A DNA stretch of 64,000 nucleotides from Diogma glabrata. Taxonomy: Eukaryota; Arthropoda; Insecta; Diptera; Cylindrotomidae. The stretch lies in NCBI GenBank assembly GCA_963693315.1, contig OY856186.1, forward strand, positions 86,942,647-87,006,646. Direction: 5' to 3'. The notes under the pieces were generated by a model that did no database searches, was not told where the DNA came from, and was given only the letters and a program-made list of their open reading frames with translations. The position numbers and the translations under genes are program-made. Below, piece after piece: positions 53,523 through 64,000 of the stretch (the stretch's first letter is position 1; each line of letters opens with the position of its first letter).

Positions 53523-53707
53523 TGTTGTATTCGTTTCTTTTATTAAAAACAAACACTTTATAATATTTTATTATATAGATGCTTTGCATCTGACGTGTAG
53601 ACTACAACAACTTGTAAGAATATAGTATGGCGGATTATCATTAACATTTAGTGTTGCCATACTTATATTATACTATTTATAATGTTTATACATTTCACTC
53701 TACAACA
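53523..53707 (-). repeat. 3' LTR of gypsy element C (56-bp deletion)
   Basis: 185 bp. Lacks the segment corresponding to about 57913-57968 of the other LTR (starting at AATTGTAGTTCAC); otherwise one substitution (TATATAGAT versus TATACAGAT). Contains the small hairpin GATGCTTTGCATC. Confidence 0.95.
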
Positions 53708-53908
53708 TCTCCCCTTTTATTCTTAAATATACTTTTAGTTAAATTTTACATTTACATAATTTCAATTTTAATTCAATATCAAATTTACATTCTTTGATAA
53801 CTCTATTAATTTTATTATTATTTCAATATCAAATTAACAATGCTTAACAAAATAATATTCATTCTTATTTAAGTTATTACAAAATTTATTTCTTAATTTG
53901 ATTTATAA

Positions 53909-56900
53909 TTACGAACGATCGTATTCATTTAAATGGGATGGAGGCTTAGATACTCTACCCGACCTAGTTACGTAATTATTATTATTATTATTATTCTCAA
54001 TATTTATACTGTTTCGAGATGTTTCAGTCCAATCTAAATTTGGATTTCGGTCTCTATTAATATACCTTGTATCGGAAGTATTTGAATGATTATGAGGAAT
54101 ATCATCTTCCAGATATTTATTGAAATTAGGCTTATTGAACGACTTTTTTAAATGAAAGGTATTTCGTCTTAACTTTATATTATGTTCATTTTTTATTAAG
54201 TATGATCTAGGATTATTTAATTTCATAACTACTTCAGCTGGTTTCCACCAACCATCCTGTCTATACACTACATTCTGTCCTTCATGGAAATCTTTTCTCC
54301 TTTTGACTCTTTTGTCATGATACCTTTTATACTTCGTTTTATTGTGTAAAAGTTTTTCCCTTACGTGTGCCTCTAGCTTAGGTTTGAGTAATGAATCTTT
54401 CATTATTACTTTTGTCCTAGTGTGTCGACTCATTAGTATTTGAGACGGTGAAGCCTTTAAACTAGGTAATGGGTGATTTCTATATTCAAGTAATGCATAT
54501 CTATAATCCCTTCCTTCTTCCCTGGCCTTTTTTATTAAAGATTTAGCAATACCTACTGCTTTTTCTGCTTGGCCATTCGAGCGTGGATAACGAGGACTTG
54601 AGTTAACAATTTCAAAGTTCCATTCTTTGCTGAATTTACTCTTTTCAAGAGATCCGAATGGCATATTATCACATATCATGATTTTTGGAATGCCATGCGT
54701 TGAGAAAACATTTATTAAATTTTCAACAACGTCTCCCGTTTGTTTAGTTTTTAGTGGTAATATCTCAATCCACTTTGAGTAATAGTCTGTAACTATTAGA
54801 AAATCATCCTTGCCTATTTGACAGATATCGCACCCAATTTTTTCAAATGGCAACATTGGTGCCTCGTGCGGAATGAGTGGTTCATGACTATTTGCTGCTG
54901 AGAATTTTGTACAAGTTCTACATTCCATTATCATTTTCTCTATATCTACATCAATTCCGGGCCAATACATTATACTTCTAGCCCGAAGTTTTGTTTTTGT
55001 TATCCCTATATGAGCTTCGTGAAGTTTTTTTAACATTTCAGCTCTCAATGTTATTGGGACTATTATACGTTCATTTAAGAAAACTAAATCGTCTTCGCAA
55101 CATATGTTCTCTTTAAATTTCCAAAATGGTTTTACCAACTCATCACATTTTGATTTGTTTTTTGGCCAACCCTTTTTATATGTTTCTAAGATTCTAACTA
55201 AAGTCGGATCTTTTACCGTTTCTATTTTGAATTTGTTTATTTTTTCCTCTGACATGTTGATACTATGTACAACTTCATTAAACTCAACGAATTCATCTGC
55301 AGATTCATTCTTTAGATATGAACGTGACAGATGATCTGCTACGTGCATCTCTTTTCCCGGTACGTATTTAAGGTTTAGATTATATTTTAATAATTTTAAT
55401 TTCATCCTTTGTAATCTTGACGACTTTATTTTTCCTATTTCCATTTGCATAATGTGGTTTATAACATAATGCATAATGTGGTTTGTAACAAGTGGTTTAT
55501 GGTCGGTATGAATTTCCACTTTCCTTGAGTAAATAAAATTGTGAAATCTGGTACAGGCGAAAATAATCGCTAGGAACTCTTTTTCTACTTGTGCGTAGTT
55601 GATTTCTGTATCCGTCAGACTACGTGATGCATACGCTACTGGTTTTCCCTCTTGTATTAAAACACAACCAACTCCTGACTTTGAACTATCAGTTTGAATT
55701 ATGATTGGTTTTTCGTTTATGAACGGTTGTAATATTGGTGCTTCTGTTATTAAACTTTTTAATTTTGTAACAGTTTCAGAATGAGTTTTCAACCACAAAA
55801 ATTCATTATTCTTTTTTAATAACTGTCGCAAAGGTTCTGTTACTTGCGACATATTCGGGATAAAACTACGCATAAAGTTTATCATCCCTAAAAATCTCTG
55901 TAACTCTTTTTTAGAGTTCGGATTTTCCATTTCACTAATTGCCTTAGTACGGTTTGTGTCAATTTTAACACCATTTTCATTAAAAATATGACCGAGAAAG
56001 TTAACTTCTTGTACTTTGTACTGTAATTTAGTCAAATTAAATTTTACATTTCGCTCTTTTGCCCTTTCCATTACTTTTTGTAAATTGTCATCATGTTCTT
56101 GTTCAGTTTTCCCGGTTACCAAAATATCGTCTATGTACACAAATGTACCATTTATGTCTCCAAAGTTTTTTTCGTTAAGCTTCTGAAAAAGCTCTGGTGC
56201 TACGTTTATACCAAAAGGTAGTCTTTTAAATTTGTAAACACCAAATGGTGTGCTAAAAGCGCATAAATTTGATGAATTTTCCGACAATTCGACTTGATAA
56301 AACCCATCTTTAATGTCTAGCACTGTAAAGTATTTTACTTTATAAAGTCTTGTTCTCAGTTCTTCTAACGTTGGAATCATATAATATTCTGGTTTTAATG
56401 CTGCATTTAAATGTTTAGGATCTAAACATAACCTCAATGCGCCATTCGGTTTCTCAACCACAACCAAGTTACTACACCAATCTGTTGGTGTATCTATCGG
56501 TTCTATAATTTCAATTTCCGTTAAGTTATTTAAAGCTATTTTGACCTTTTCCTTTATTTTAATCGGTAGTCTTCGAGGAGGTTTACTCATAGGTTCTACT
56601 CCTTCTTTGACCACTAAATTAACGATATCAGGAAATTTTCCTAAACCTTCAAATATTTCTTTATAATTTTTTATAAAACAATCCCTTTCATTGGTTATTT
56701 CTAATGTTCGTTCAATAAGCCCTAATTCCGTACAGGTTCTAAGCCCTAGAATTGGACTTGCATTTCCAACTACGATAACAAAAGTTTCTGTCAAAATTTT
56801 ATTTTTATGTTTTACACACGCTTCTATTTTTCCTAACACTTGAATTTCTGAACCTCCATACGCCACTAATCTAGTATTAATTTGTAACAATTTAGGTTTT

Positions 56901-57874
56901 ACAATTAATTTTTCATAAATATTGCACGGTAATATATTTACATCTGATCCCGTGTCTAACTTGAACGTGATAACACTTTTATTTATTTCTAAATTCTCGT
57001 ACCAACTATTTTTGGAAAATTTATTTTTATTATTTATTGAATCAATATATATATTATCATCTGCTATATTGATCTCTTTAACATTTTTTGTTTTTGATCT
57101 ACAGCAGTTGGAAAAATGATTATCGAATCCACACTTATAACACGTTTGTCCAAATGCAGGACATTTTTTTTTCTCATGTTTTAAATTACACCTTATGCAA
57201 GTTTCATAATTGTGTTTCGATATCATGTTTCCCTTTTTTGCTGTTAAATTCGAATTATAAATTTTATTTTTAGAATTATCTCTATAATTTTTGTTATGTC
57301 TAACATAATTAATTTCATTAAAACTAGAATTACCTTGAATTACACCACACTGTTGTTTGTTAATTTCCGCAAGGCGGCAAATTTCTGTAGTTTTGTCTAG
57401 ATCTGGATCACCGGCTTTAATAATTTGCTCTTGAACTCCTAGATCCCGCATACCAAAAACAACTCGGTCTCTTATCATCACATCTTGTTGAGACCCAAAT
57501 TCACACGATCTTGCTAGTTTCCGTACATCGGTTAGAAATTGATCAAATTTTTCGCCATCTTGTTGTTTCCTCATATAAAATATATGTCTTTCATAAAGTA
57601 CATTTTTTTTCGGCGAACAATATTTAGTGAATTGTTCTAGAATTATGTCATAATCATCTTTTTCTTCCTTTTTCAGATTCATATTTTCATAAACTTCATA
57701 GGCTTCTTCACCTATAATATTTAATAAAATGGCTGCCTTTACATCTTTGTCTTTTTCATTTAAACCCGACGCCTTCATATAATTTTTAAATTTGTTTAGG
57801 AATTTTTCCAAGTTGTCAGCCACATTTCCTGACAATTTTAAGGCTTGTGGCGGAACTAATACCAACTGCGCCAT
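53909..57874 (-). CDS. gypsy element C Gag-Pol polyprotein
   Basis: 1,321 codons from the ATG at 57874, which bridges LTR and primer site; the frame stays open 11 codons further upstream into the LTR. Gag-like region (FDQFLTDVRKLARSCEFG), two zinc knuckles (CIRCNLKHEKKKC, CYKCGFDNHFSNC), protease LDTGSD (D307), RT YIDD at 580-583, RNase H IQTDSSKSGVG and TDHKPLV. Integrase finger HEAHIGITKTK..CRTC and core with CDICQIG, ICDNMPFGS and NGQAEKAV. A small in-frame duplication (NHIMHYVINHIMQ) lies in RNase H just after TDHKPLV. An Asn run is near the end from ATT repeats. No gag/pol frameshift, no env. Looks translatable throughout. Confidence 0.93.
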   Translation of the reverse strand: MAQLVLVPPQALKLSGNVADNLEKFLNKFKNYMKASGLNEKDKDVKAAILLNIIGEEAYEVYENMNLKKEEKDDYDIILEQFTKYCSPKKNVLYERHIFYMRKQQDGEKFDQFLTDVRKLARSCEFGSQQDVMIRDRVVFGMRDLGVQEQIIKAGDPDLDKTTEICRLAEINKQQCGVIQGNSSFNEINYVRHNKNYRDNSKNKIYNSNLTAKKGNMISKHNYETCIRCNLKHEKKKCPAFGQTCYKCGFDNHFSNCCRSKTKNVKEINIADDNIYIDSINNKNKFSKNSWYENLEINKSVITFKLDTGSDVNILPCNIYEKLIVKPKLLQINTRLVAYGGSEIQVLGKIEACVKHKNKILTETFVIVVGNASPILGLRTCTELGLIERTLEITNERDCFIKNYKEIFEGLGKFPDIVNLVVKEGVEPMSKPPRRLPIKIKEKVKIALNNLTEIEIIEPIDTPTDWCSNLVVVEKPNGALRLCLDPKHLNAALKPEYYMIPTLEELRTRLYKVKYFTVLDIKDGFYQVELSENSSNLCAFSTPFGVYKFKRLPFGINVAPELFQKLNEKNFGDINGTFVYIDDILVTGKTEQEHDDNLQKVMERAKERNVKFNLTKLQYKVQEVNFLGHIFNENGVKIDTNRTKAISEMENPNSKKELQRFLGMINFMRSFIPNMSQVTEPLRQLLKKNNEFLWLKTHSETVTKLKSLITEAPILQPFINEKPIIIQTDSSKSGVGCVLIQEGKPVAYASRSLTDTEINYAQVEKEFLAIIFACTRFHNFIYSRKVEIHTDHKPLVTNHIMHYVINHIMQMEIGKIKSSRLQRMKLKLLKYNLNLKYVPGKEMHVADHLSRSYLKNESADEFVEFNEVVHSINMSEEKINKFKIETVKDPTLVRILETYKKGWPKNKSKCDELVKPFWKFKENICCEDDLVFLNERIIVPITLRAEMLKKLHEAHIGITKTKLRARSIMYWPGIDVDIEKMIMECRTCTKFSAANSHEPLIPHEAPMLPFEKIGCDICQIGKDDFLIVTDYYSKWIEILPLKTKQTGDVVENLINVFSTHGIPKIMICDNMPFGSLEKSKFSKEWNFEIVNSSPRYPRSNGQAEKAVGIAKSLIKKAREEGRDYRYALLEYRNHPLPSLKASPSQILMSRHTRTKVIMKDSLLKPKLEAHVREKLLHNKTKYKRYHDKRVKRRKDFHEGQNVVYRQDGWWKPAEVVMKLNNPRSYLIKNEHNIKLRRNTFHLKKSFNKPNFNKYLEDDIPHNHSNTSDTRYINRDRNPNLDWTETSRNSINIENNNNNNNYVTRSGRVSKPPSHLNEYDRS
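57856..57873 (-). promoter_or_regulatory. primer-binding site, tRNA-Ser type, inside gag
   Basis: Minus strand reads TGGCGCAGTTGGTATTAG immediately after the LTR. The first 14 bases match, with one G:U-compatible change, the complement of the tRNA-Ser 3' end used by 17.6/297-type elements (TGGCGCAGTCGGTA as I recall it). The same bases encode MAQLVL of Gag. Confidence 0.75.
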
Positions 57875-58114
57875 GTTGTATTCGTTTCTTTTATTAAAAA
57901 CAAACACTTTAATTGTAGTTCACTTTGTAATTTATTTATAATATATTTATATATTAACAACACGTTATAATATTTTATTATACAGATGCTTTGCATCTGA
58001 CGTGTAGACTACAACAACTTGTAAGAATATAGTATGGCGGATTATCATTAACATTTAGTGTTGCCATACTTATATTATACTATTTATAATGTTTATACAT
58101 TTCACTCTACAACA
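57874..58114 (-). repeat. 5' LTR of gypsy element C
   Basis: 241 bp, full-length copy. Its last base is the A of the gag start codon. Confidence 0.95.
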
Positions 58115-58119
58115 ATGTC

Positions 58120-60560
58120 TATCCCTACGTTGTGCTGTATACCCTTTCCATTGTTGTCTGCACGTTTGGTCTTGAATACTCCTTTACTACTAAGAGACTA
58201 CTTGTTAATTGTTAGCTCAACAACATCCCAAATGTTGGTCATCATCAAAGCATTATATTCTCTCTTCATTACTTCCATCCATACTTCAGAATGCGGGTTT
58301 GTCAATGCTTCGTTCACAGTCAATGGATCACCGTTACTTTTATTAACTAAATTATGCGTCACAAATTCATCTTACGTTGTCGGTTTTGGAATGCGACTTG
58401 ATCTCCTTAGAACATTTTTAACTCTCTGTGTACAGTGTCCACTGGTTGATAATCTGAATCATCCCACTATATAAGAAAATATCAAAAAGATTAGCATAAT
58501 TCTCAATATTTAACTGGCCTATAAATTCATTCTCCAAGAATACGACATTTCTTCAGATTATGATTCATTGACAATCGATTTAATACAGTCGATATGCTTT
58601 CGACTTTTAGCTGTTTAATCCAACAAAAATGCATCTTTCAGCTTTCTTATCAAGCTTTCTTCTTCTCATCCAAAACTCTTAAATGATTTATCTTCGTTTC
58701 CCTTCCAGAAAAATTTCTTCCGAAATTATATAATTCAAACTACGATTCGATGAACGATTTACTAAATATGCCGATGTATTTGCAGCTTCCGCCCAATATT
58801 TCTTCGAAAAATTTGCACAAATCAGCATATATCTCGTCTTATCTATAACCATTTTGCTCTGATGTGTACGGAGTTGTGAATTGAAACTTCATACCAACGT
58901 CAAATAAAATCCTTCTCATTTCTGCATTATTAAATTCAGTACCGTTATGACTTCGCAGAATTTTTATTTTACGATTCATTTCATTTTCAACTTGATTTTT
59001 AAAACCCACGAAACATTTTGTCACTTCACTTTTTCGTTTCAAAAAATATACGAATACCTTACTGGAGAAATCATTTACCAGAACGAACATTAATCGTGCT
59101 CCTCCAAGAGAAACTTCTTCCATTGGACCATATACTGTATCTGTATGTATACTATTTCTAAGAAATCATTTACTCATGTACCATTTCCAGGAAAAGACAA
59201 TCTCGTTTGTTTACCTCTGATACACACTTCACATTTATTAAACTTGGCAATGATCAAAACATGACCTTTTCTCTTGACAAATAAAACTTATTCATGTAAT
59301 CACTATACTCATGTGACCAAGACGTTGATGCCATAGTTGCTTGCCATCCTTCACAGAATACGATTTTTCTTCACTCTTGTTGACTTGCATTTCTTACTTG
59401 TATACATCATTACATAGTATTAATGAGGCCACGAAATATATTTTTATCATAAATGCAAACCCATTTTTATCAAAAACAACTTTCTTATTACTCTTCACCA
59501 TCAGACTGATTGATAACAGGTTCGCAGCAAGGTTTGGAACATATAACACGTTTGACACTCGAACATTTTCAACACTATTATTAATAATCAATGGTAATTT
59601 ACTCTCACCAGTACTTTCAGTTGAAATTTTTGTACTGTCTGCCATGTTTAGTTGACGATTATTAACATTTGAACCTGAATTTGAATCTGATCTGCCATTT
59701 ATTTTGCGTCATATGAGCCGATTGCCGAAGCACCGGATTTTATGTACCAATTATTATTTGATGTACAAATTGTTAGCCGAAACGATTTCGTTCACGCAAA
59801 TGTTGACAATAATGAACTGTCAACCTTCTTGGCTGAATTACTTTTACTTTTGTTAACCATGTTGCTTTTTTTTGCGTAATAACCTGGAGTATAACAATTG
59901 AAACAACGCGAATTCCATTTCTTAAATTTACTATTGTGCTTTTTGTTGTTGCTGTTACCAATAAAAAATGCCGCACTTTCACTTTAGTTACCACATTTAC
60001 TATTTTGCATTAACTTCATTTTAACATAATCACCTGTTACATTGACTCCTGAATTCTCGATTGATATGGTCATCGGAATGTACATCTCGGGTAGTGTAGC
60101 CACCAAAAACGTCCTTATCCATTCATCATTTACAATCAAATCAATGTCATTTAACATTTGTGCCGTTGAAATTATAATACCAATGTATTCTTCGATCGAA
60201 CTGCAATCATCCAACTTTGTAATGATCATCTTGAGCATCAAACCAACTTTACGCGAACCTTTAACTTGATACGCTGCTTTAAGGTTATCCCACACCCCAT
60301 CGCTGTTTTTGCCGATCGTATGTAGACAAAATTACATGGGTCACCATCATGATTATTTTTGATTTTGCCTTGGTATCTCGTTTTTGCTTTACATTAATAT
60401 TTTTTCCTGGATCCACACCCTGCAAACATGACCATAAATTATCCTGATCCATGTATGATTTCAGTGCGAAACCCCAATTATTGTAATTTTTGCGTTCGAC
60501 TAGCTTGTCGACTAATAGAACGAACTCATGGTGTCCTTATTAAAAAAATTTCCTTCGCAA
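58120..60560 (-). pseudogene. copia element, gag-protease-integrase half
   Basis: Minus strand in order: gag (YNNWGFALKSYMDQDNLW near 60470; VGLMLKMIITKLDDCSSIEEY at 60240-60180, UBN2-type copia gag). Then a degraded knuckle near 59900 (His and last Cys lost), a protease-downstream region (SVENVRVSNVLYVPNLAANL, 59645-59394), integrase core (FVLVNDFSSKVFVYFLKRK, LRSHNGTEFNNAEM, TPYTSEQNG, 59123-58839). The integrase-RT linker reaches 58120, where the gypsy element cuts it. Many shifts and stops. No 5' LTR or primer site recognised upstream of 60560. Confidence 0.85.
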
Positions 60561-61299
60561 TTTACTTTTAATTTCTTAAAAGTATTTATCCAGAATACAA
60601 AGCCCGATTATCTTTTTTACTTGTATTTATTTTAACTCGTTATGGCTGGGTCCATCGTTTGTGGTTTCTATTCAAAATATATTTATTAAATATAATTAAA
60701 CCATTACTTTTGGCATGGCTACATTCTTAATAATTCTTCCTTAAGCTGAAATGTACACATATCGTTCGCGTTATTCTCTGCTTAAAATATGCGATAGGTG
60801 CCCATTGGTTTAGATAATTTATTTCCGCTGCACCCTCCTTACTTAACCTGGTTGCATACTTGGTATCAGATCAAAATTTTTGCTGCTGCCGCTACAGTGA
60901 ACTTTACATATGAACGTAACATTCAGTCAAAAATTATAGAGAACCAACTGTGTTTGTGTTTGCAAAAAATTGATATCAGAAACATTTGTGAAATCTAATC
61001 AAATTAAACAAATTAGTAAAACATTAAAAAATACTTAAATGAATTTTTTGGTAACACCAAATATCCCAGCAATGAATTTATATGCCTATGTATTAAGTAT
61101 TAACAGTGCTGACCCCGTTTTAAAAATTAAGGTAGGGAAAATAATAAAGTTGGTGAACATATTTGTATTAATATGCTAGCGTTTGATATAAAATTCAAGA
61201 TTTATTTTATTACATAAAAATATATTGGCGATGCTGATGCACAGGCTAACTTCCCAACAGCTCGGGGGGAACAAAATTTTCTGGATACATCCTTGAGTT
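60561..61299. other. no gene recognised
   Basis: AT-rich. A TGGTATCAGATC string at 60861 resembles a copia primer site but faces the wrong way for the neighbouring copia relic. Confidence 0.4.
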
Positions 61300-61985
61300 T
61301 ACATACTTTTTTTTTTAATAAAATGTGTTCTGTAGTAGGAATTACAATATGTGTCACAATAACACATAAAATCCTTTCAAGAGCTAGGTCCCACAACAAC
61401 ATACGTTTAAAGGTGTTGATGGAATTAAATCTATCTTTTTTGTTTTTTTATAAATTTTGTTAAACTAAATGGATAACTAAACGAAAAATCCTATCACTGA
61501 CAAAATATGACATAGGCCAATATTTTATGATAGAATAGAGAAAATAAAAGTAAATTAAAAGTAAATAGCAAATTTTTACAAAAATTTGCTGAAACAAAAC
61601 AAAAATGTAGTTGCCAATAATCCAGCCGGTTGCATGTTCCTTGATCCTGTGACGCACCGTCTTTCTTAAAGATTAAAGCCCACGCATAATTATATGAAGG
61701 CTCGTTTCTTCAAGGAAGCAATAGCGTCTCATCATCAAGGATTATTTCACAGCTAAGATTGAGGGTGCCACCGTTGACTGAATACAGTTCATCCGCTACC
61801 ACCCCTAAGATGTCACCTTGTCTAGTGGTGTCTCACTGCAATTGCCAGTGGTATGTGATATCTCACGTTAACTCGTATGTCAATAGCAGGGGCTGGAGTA
61901 CGAGGGGTTGTCACACCCGTAGATCAAAAATAAAAAAAAATTTCAAAACAATAAAAACTGATCCCTCCATCCTTAAAATACTTCA
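61300..61985 (-). repeat. LINE 3' end, minus orientation
   Basis: Reverse-complement copy of 30170-30795 over essentially its whole length (poly-T at 61309-61317, GGAATTACAATATGTGTCAC, CCCACAACAACATACG, GATATCTCACGTTAACTCG). It extends a little further at its upstream end. A part also occurs at 38200-38310. Non-coding; short frames on it are accidental. Confidence 0.75.
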
Positions 61986-62700
61986 ATTTGCAACTCTTAT
62001 ACTCAAGGAAGTTTTATTCGATATCATTTGTGCTCTAAATAATATTTAAAAACCAAAACAATAAGCTCATGAACAGAAAATTTGTTTCAATATTTTGAAA
62101 TCATGTGACGGGAAACGTTTTTTAAGGGGAAAATGGAAACTTTTCACCTTATGGAAATTTGGTGTCACCTTTAAAAATAAATGTTTTAATATATTATATT
62201 GTTGGCTATTGATATACTTTGTTCCATATTTTTGAACATTATATAAATAGTTATATCTTTGGATTGTTAGTATGATAGATAACATATTAGAGATGATTGT
62301 AATAAACAAATGATTGTCAAATTTGTGATATTCTGAAAAAATATAGAGTTTGTTCATCTAGAATTTCGAGAATTTTGCTGAATTTTTTAATGATGTAACT
62401 GCTTTTGTATAAATGGTACAACAGTGGTTTAATTGATTTGATCATATATAAAATCTTGAAACAGTACCATTTGTGCCATAACATTTAGTATATATTGTGC
62501 AACGGTTCAGGATGGTTATCAACAAAAACAATTTTTAAAAGTCAAAATGTATCAACAGCTGAATAGTTTCATGCTTCTACCTTGTGAGAATTTTTGCTGG
62601 CATCAAATAATTTTAAACACGGAGTTCGACGATTGATTTAGTTGATTTGACATAAAGGAAAATTTTCTTTTGGACCAAAGCTTTTGAATTCCAACCGAGA
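61986..62700. other. AT-rich DNA, nothing recognised
   Basis: No coding or repeat feature that I can support before the gypsy relic. Confidence 0.4.
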
Positions 62701-64000
62701 TAAAATCACAGGAAAATAAATAGTTTGCTGAAGGATTAAATTATACTGGACTTTGTTCGGCTAGCATTTTTCGCCTTTTCTAATGAAATTGTTAATGGCT
62801 TGAAGGAGCCTGGGCAAATTATATTCAACTCCAATTCTCTTGTAAGGTCTTCAGATACCCTTATGTCCTCCGAGTGTCCATCCGCTTAATATCTAATTTC
62901 TGTTTTTATGGTCCGTAACAATTTCGACTTGTCATGTTTTAAGGGAACTATTGGTTTGAAAGTCTGGAAATGTATTATTTTCGGTAATCTTATTTTTAAA
63001 AAAACTTTCTTCCACTTTGGCACCACTCCTTATAAGAATGCATTCGTGCTTAACTCTACTTAAAGCGTCTGCGTTGTGTTTTACATCTTGATTTGTGGAT
63101 AAATTTTTAGATGTGTGGTGGAATATTCCTTTTCCATCGTGAAAGTTTAGAGTATTGGTCTTTTATTTCGCCTAGGAGACGTTTATGATCGGTTACGATG
63201 ATAAATTCACGACCTACGACCTACGGTTAACAATTTTTTTTCTATTGTATCATACTTGCTTTCGGATTTGGTTAGGGAGCGACTTGCGAATTCAATAGGA
63301 AGGTCGTTTGATTCGTATTTTTGACTAAGGACAGCTTCTTTTAGGCTGTAATTACTAGCGTTGGTTGTCAGAACGAAGGGTTTATTAAAATATGGATATT
63401 GGGGAATAGACAGAGAGGTTAGTTTTGTTTTTAGAAAATTAAATAATTCGTGACGTAGGGGTGGCCATAAAAACTGGGCATTTTTTTTTAAGCAACTTAT
63501 TTATTGGTTCGGTTATCTCAGATAATCTTAGGATGAACTTGCGGCAATAATTTGCTAGACCTATAGAAACGATTTAACATCTTTGGCTGTTTTGGGTATA
63601 GGATAATTAAGAACGTTTTCTACGATCTTTGGACTTGGTTTAATTTCATCGTCTGATATAATGTGTCCTATAAGCTACTTCACGTTTAAAGGATTGACAT
63701 TTACTTCAGTTAGGTTTTACATTGTTTTGTCGGCAGATTTCGAAAAATTTCGTAAGTTTTATATTTCGATCTTGAAGATTTTTGCCATGGGCTATCAGGC
63801 TCTCTAAATAAACAAAGCATTTAAAACATTTAAATTCGGATAAAATATGATTAATGGTTCTTTGGAATGTACTATGAGAATATTTTTAGTACGAAAGGCA
63901 TTGTTTTGAACTCGTAATGACCATAATCGGTTGAAAAAGCAGTTTTGTGTTGATCTGCTGGATTCATTTGATGGTAGCCACTTTCCAGTCGTAAAATAAC
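62700..64000 (-). pseudogene. decayed Ty3/gypsy RT-RNase H, runs off window
   Basis: On the minus strand from the window end: RLESGYHQMNPADQHKTAF (RT palm, about 63990-63930), FKTMPF (about 63900), LIGHIISDDEIKPSPKIVE (about 63660), ILRLSEITEPINKLLKKN (about 63520), PYFNKPFVLTTNASNYSLKE (about 63390), then IEFASRSLTKSESKYD (about 63280) and FIIVTDHKRLLGEIKDQYS (about 63200). The segment carrying YxDD is lost to deletion and frameshifts. Closest in style to 17.6/297-type insect gypsy elements. The remainder lies beyond 64000. Confidence 0.75.

Larger units (their letters stand above)
53523..58114 (-). mobile_element. Ty3/gypsy element C, near intact, inside copia
   Basis: 4,592 bp. LTRs start TGTTGTATTCG and end CTCTACAACA on the + strand; flanked by ATGTC at 53518-53522 and 58115-58119. 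One continuous gag-pol on the minus strand. A primer site directly follows the 5' LTR (57856-57873), and a purine tract (AAAAGGGGAGA on the minus strand) directly precedes the 3' LTR. The 3' LTR has lost 56 bases; otherwise the LTRs differ by about one base. Target lies within the copia pol coding region. Confidence 0.95.

Noticed and set aside
60861..60872. TGGTATCAGATC, like a copia primer-binding site
   Set aside because: On the plus strand, whereas the copia relic ending at 60560 is on the minus strand; no LTR end adjoins it.
62067..62357. 96-codon minus frame
   Set aside because: AT-rich, Ile/Tyr/Asn-dominated, no domain; chance.

Overview
This window looks like AT-rich, gene-poor chromosome of an insect. 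Most of it is transposable elements (TEs) of several classes, many nested in one another, together with satellites, long foldback structures and tRNA-derived short repeats (SINEs). The evidence is Ty3/gypsy, copia and jockey-like pol genes, hAT, PIF/Harbinger and CACTA-like DNA transposons, spliced eukaryotic genes (GT..AG introns) and polyA-tailed LINE copies. Insect is an inference from the TE families and primer types; the order cannot be fixed. No complete host gene was recognised; two short exon-like segments (37564-37645, 45079-45192) are the only host candidates.

Layout. 1-6320 (+): a Ty3/gypsy element whose Gag begins with a complete RING-H2 finger; pol lies in the -1 frame behind a G GGG GGC heptamer. 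6070-10195: a tRNA-Lys-like SINE, AT-rich DNA, then 35-, 129- and 337-bp tandem arrays. 10590-11883 (-): decayed jockey-like LINE. 12765-17127: long foldback element with a central palindrome. 19505-20262: 252-bp tandem array. 20329-20640: gypsy RT scrap.

21195-31830 is a PIF/Harbinger-type locus: a Myb/SANT protein gene on + and a transposase pseudogene on -. A hAT element (21237-29096, 8-bp duplication CACAGAAC) lies inside the first recognisable Myb exon. That hAT itself carries a young gypsy element (23730-29029, identical 231-bp LTRs, duplication TGAG). A LINE 3' end (30170-30795) sits between the Myb and transposase genes. Next come a decayed gypsy gag-protease (31936-33740), a 5'-truncated LINE with RT and RNase H flanked by a 12-bp repeat (33951-36328), a further LINE relic, a small inverted-repeat element, and a CACTG-ended DNA transposon (41454-44644) inserted in a minisatellite.

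46900-47292 is a short TA-flanked inverted-repeat element full of GGCCCTGATCAG-like motifs. 47590-51825 is a second long foldback element carrying a LINE. 52475-60560 (-) is a dead copia element split by a near-intact gypsy element (53523-58114, duplication ATGTC) whose gag ATG spans the LTR/primer-site boundary. 61300-61985 is a LINE 3' end inverted relative to 30170-30795, and 62700-64000 (-) is a decayed gypsy pol running off the window. The nested duplications give a relative order of insertions that can be read directly from the sequence.
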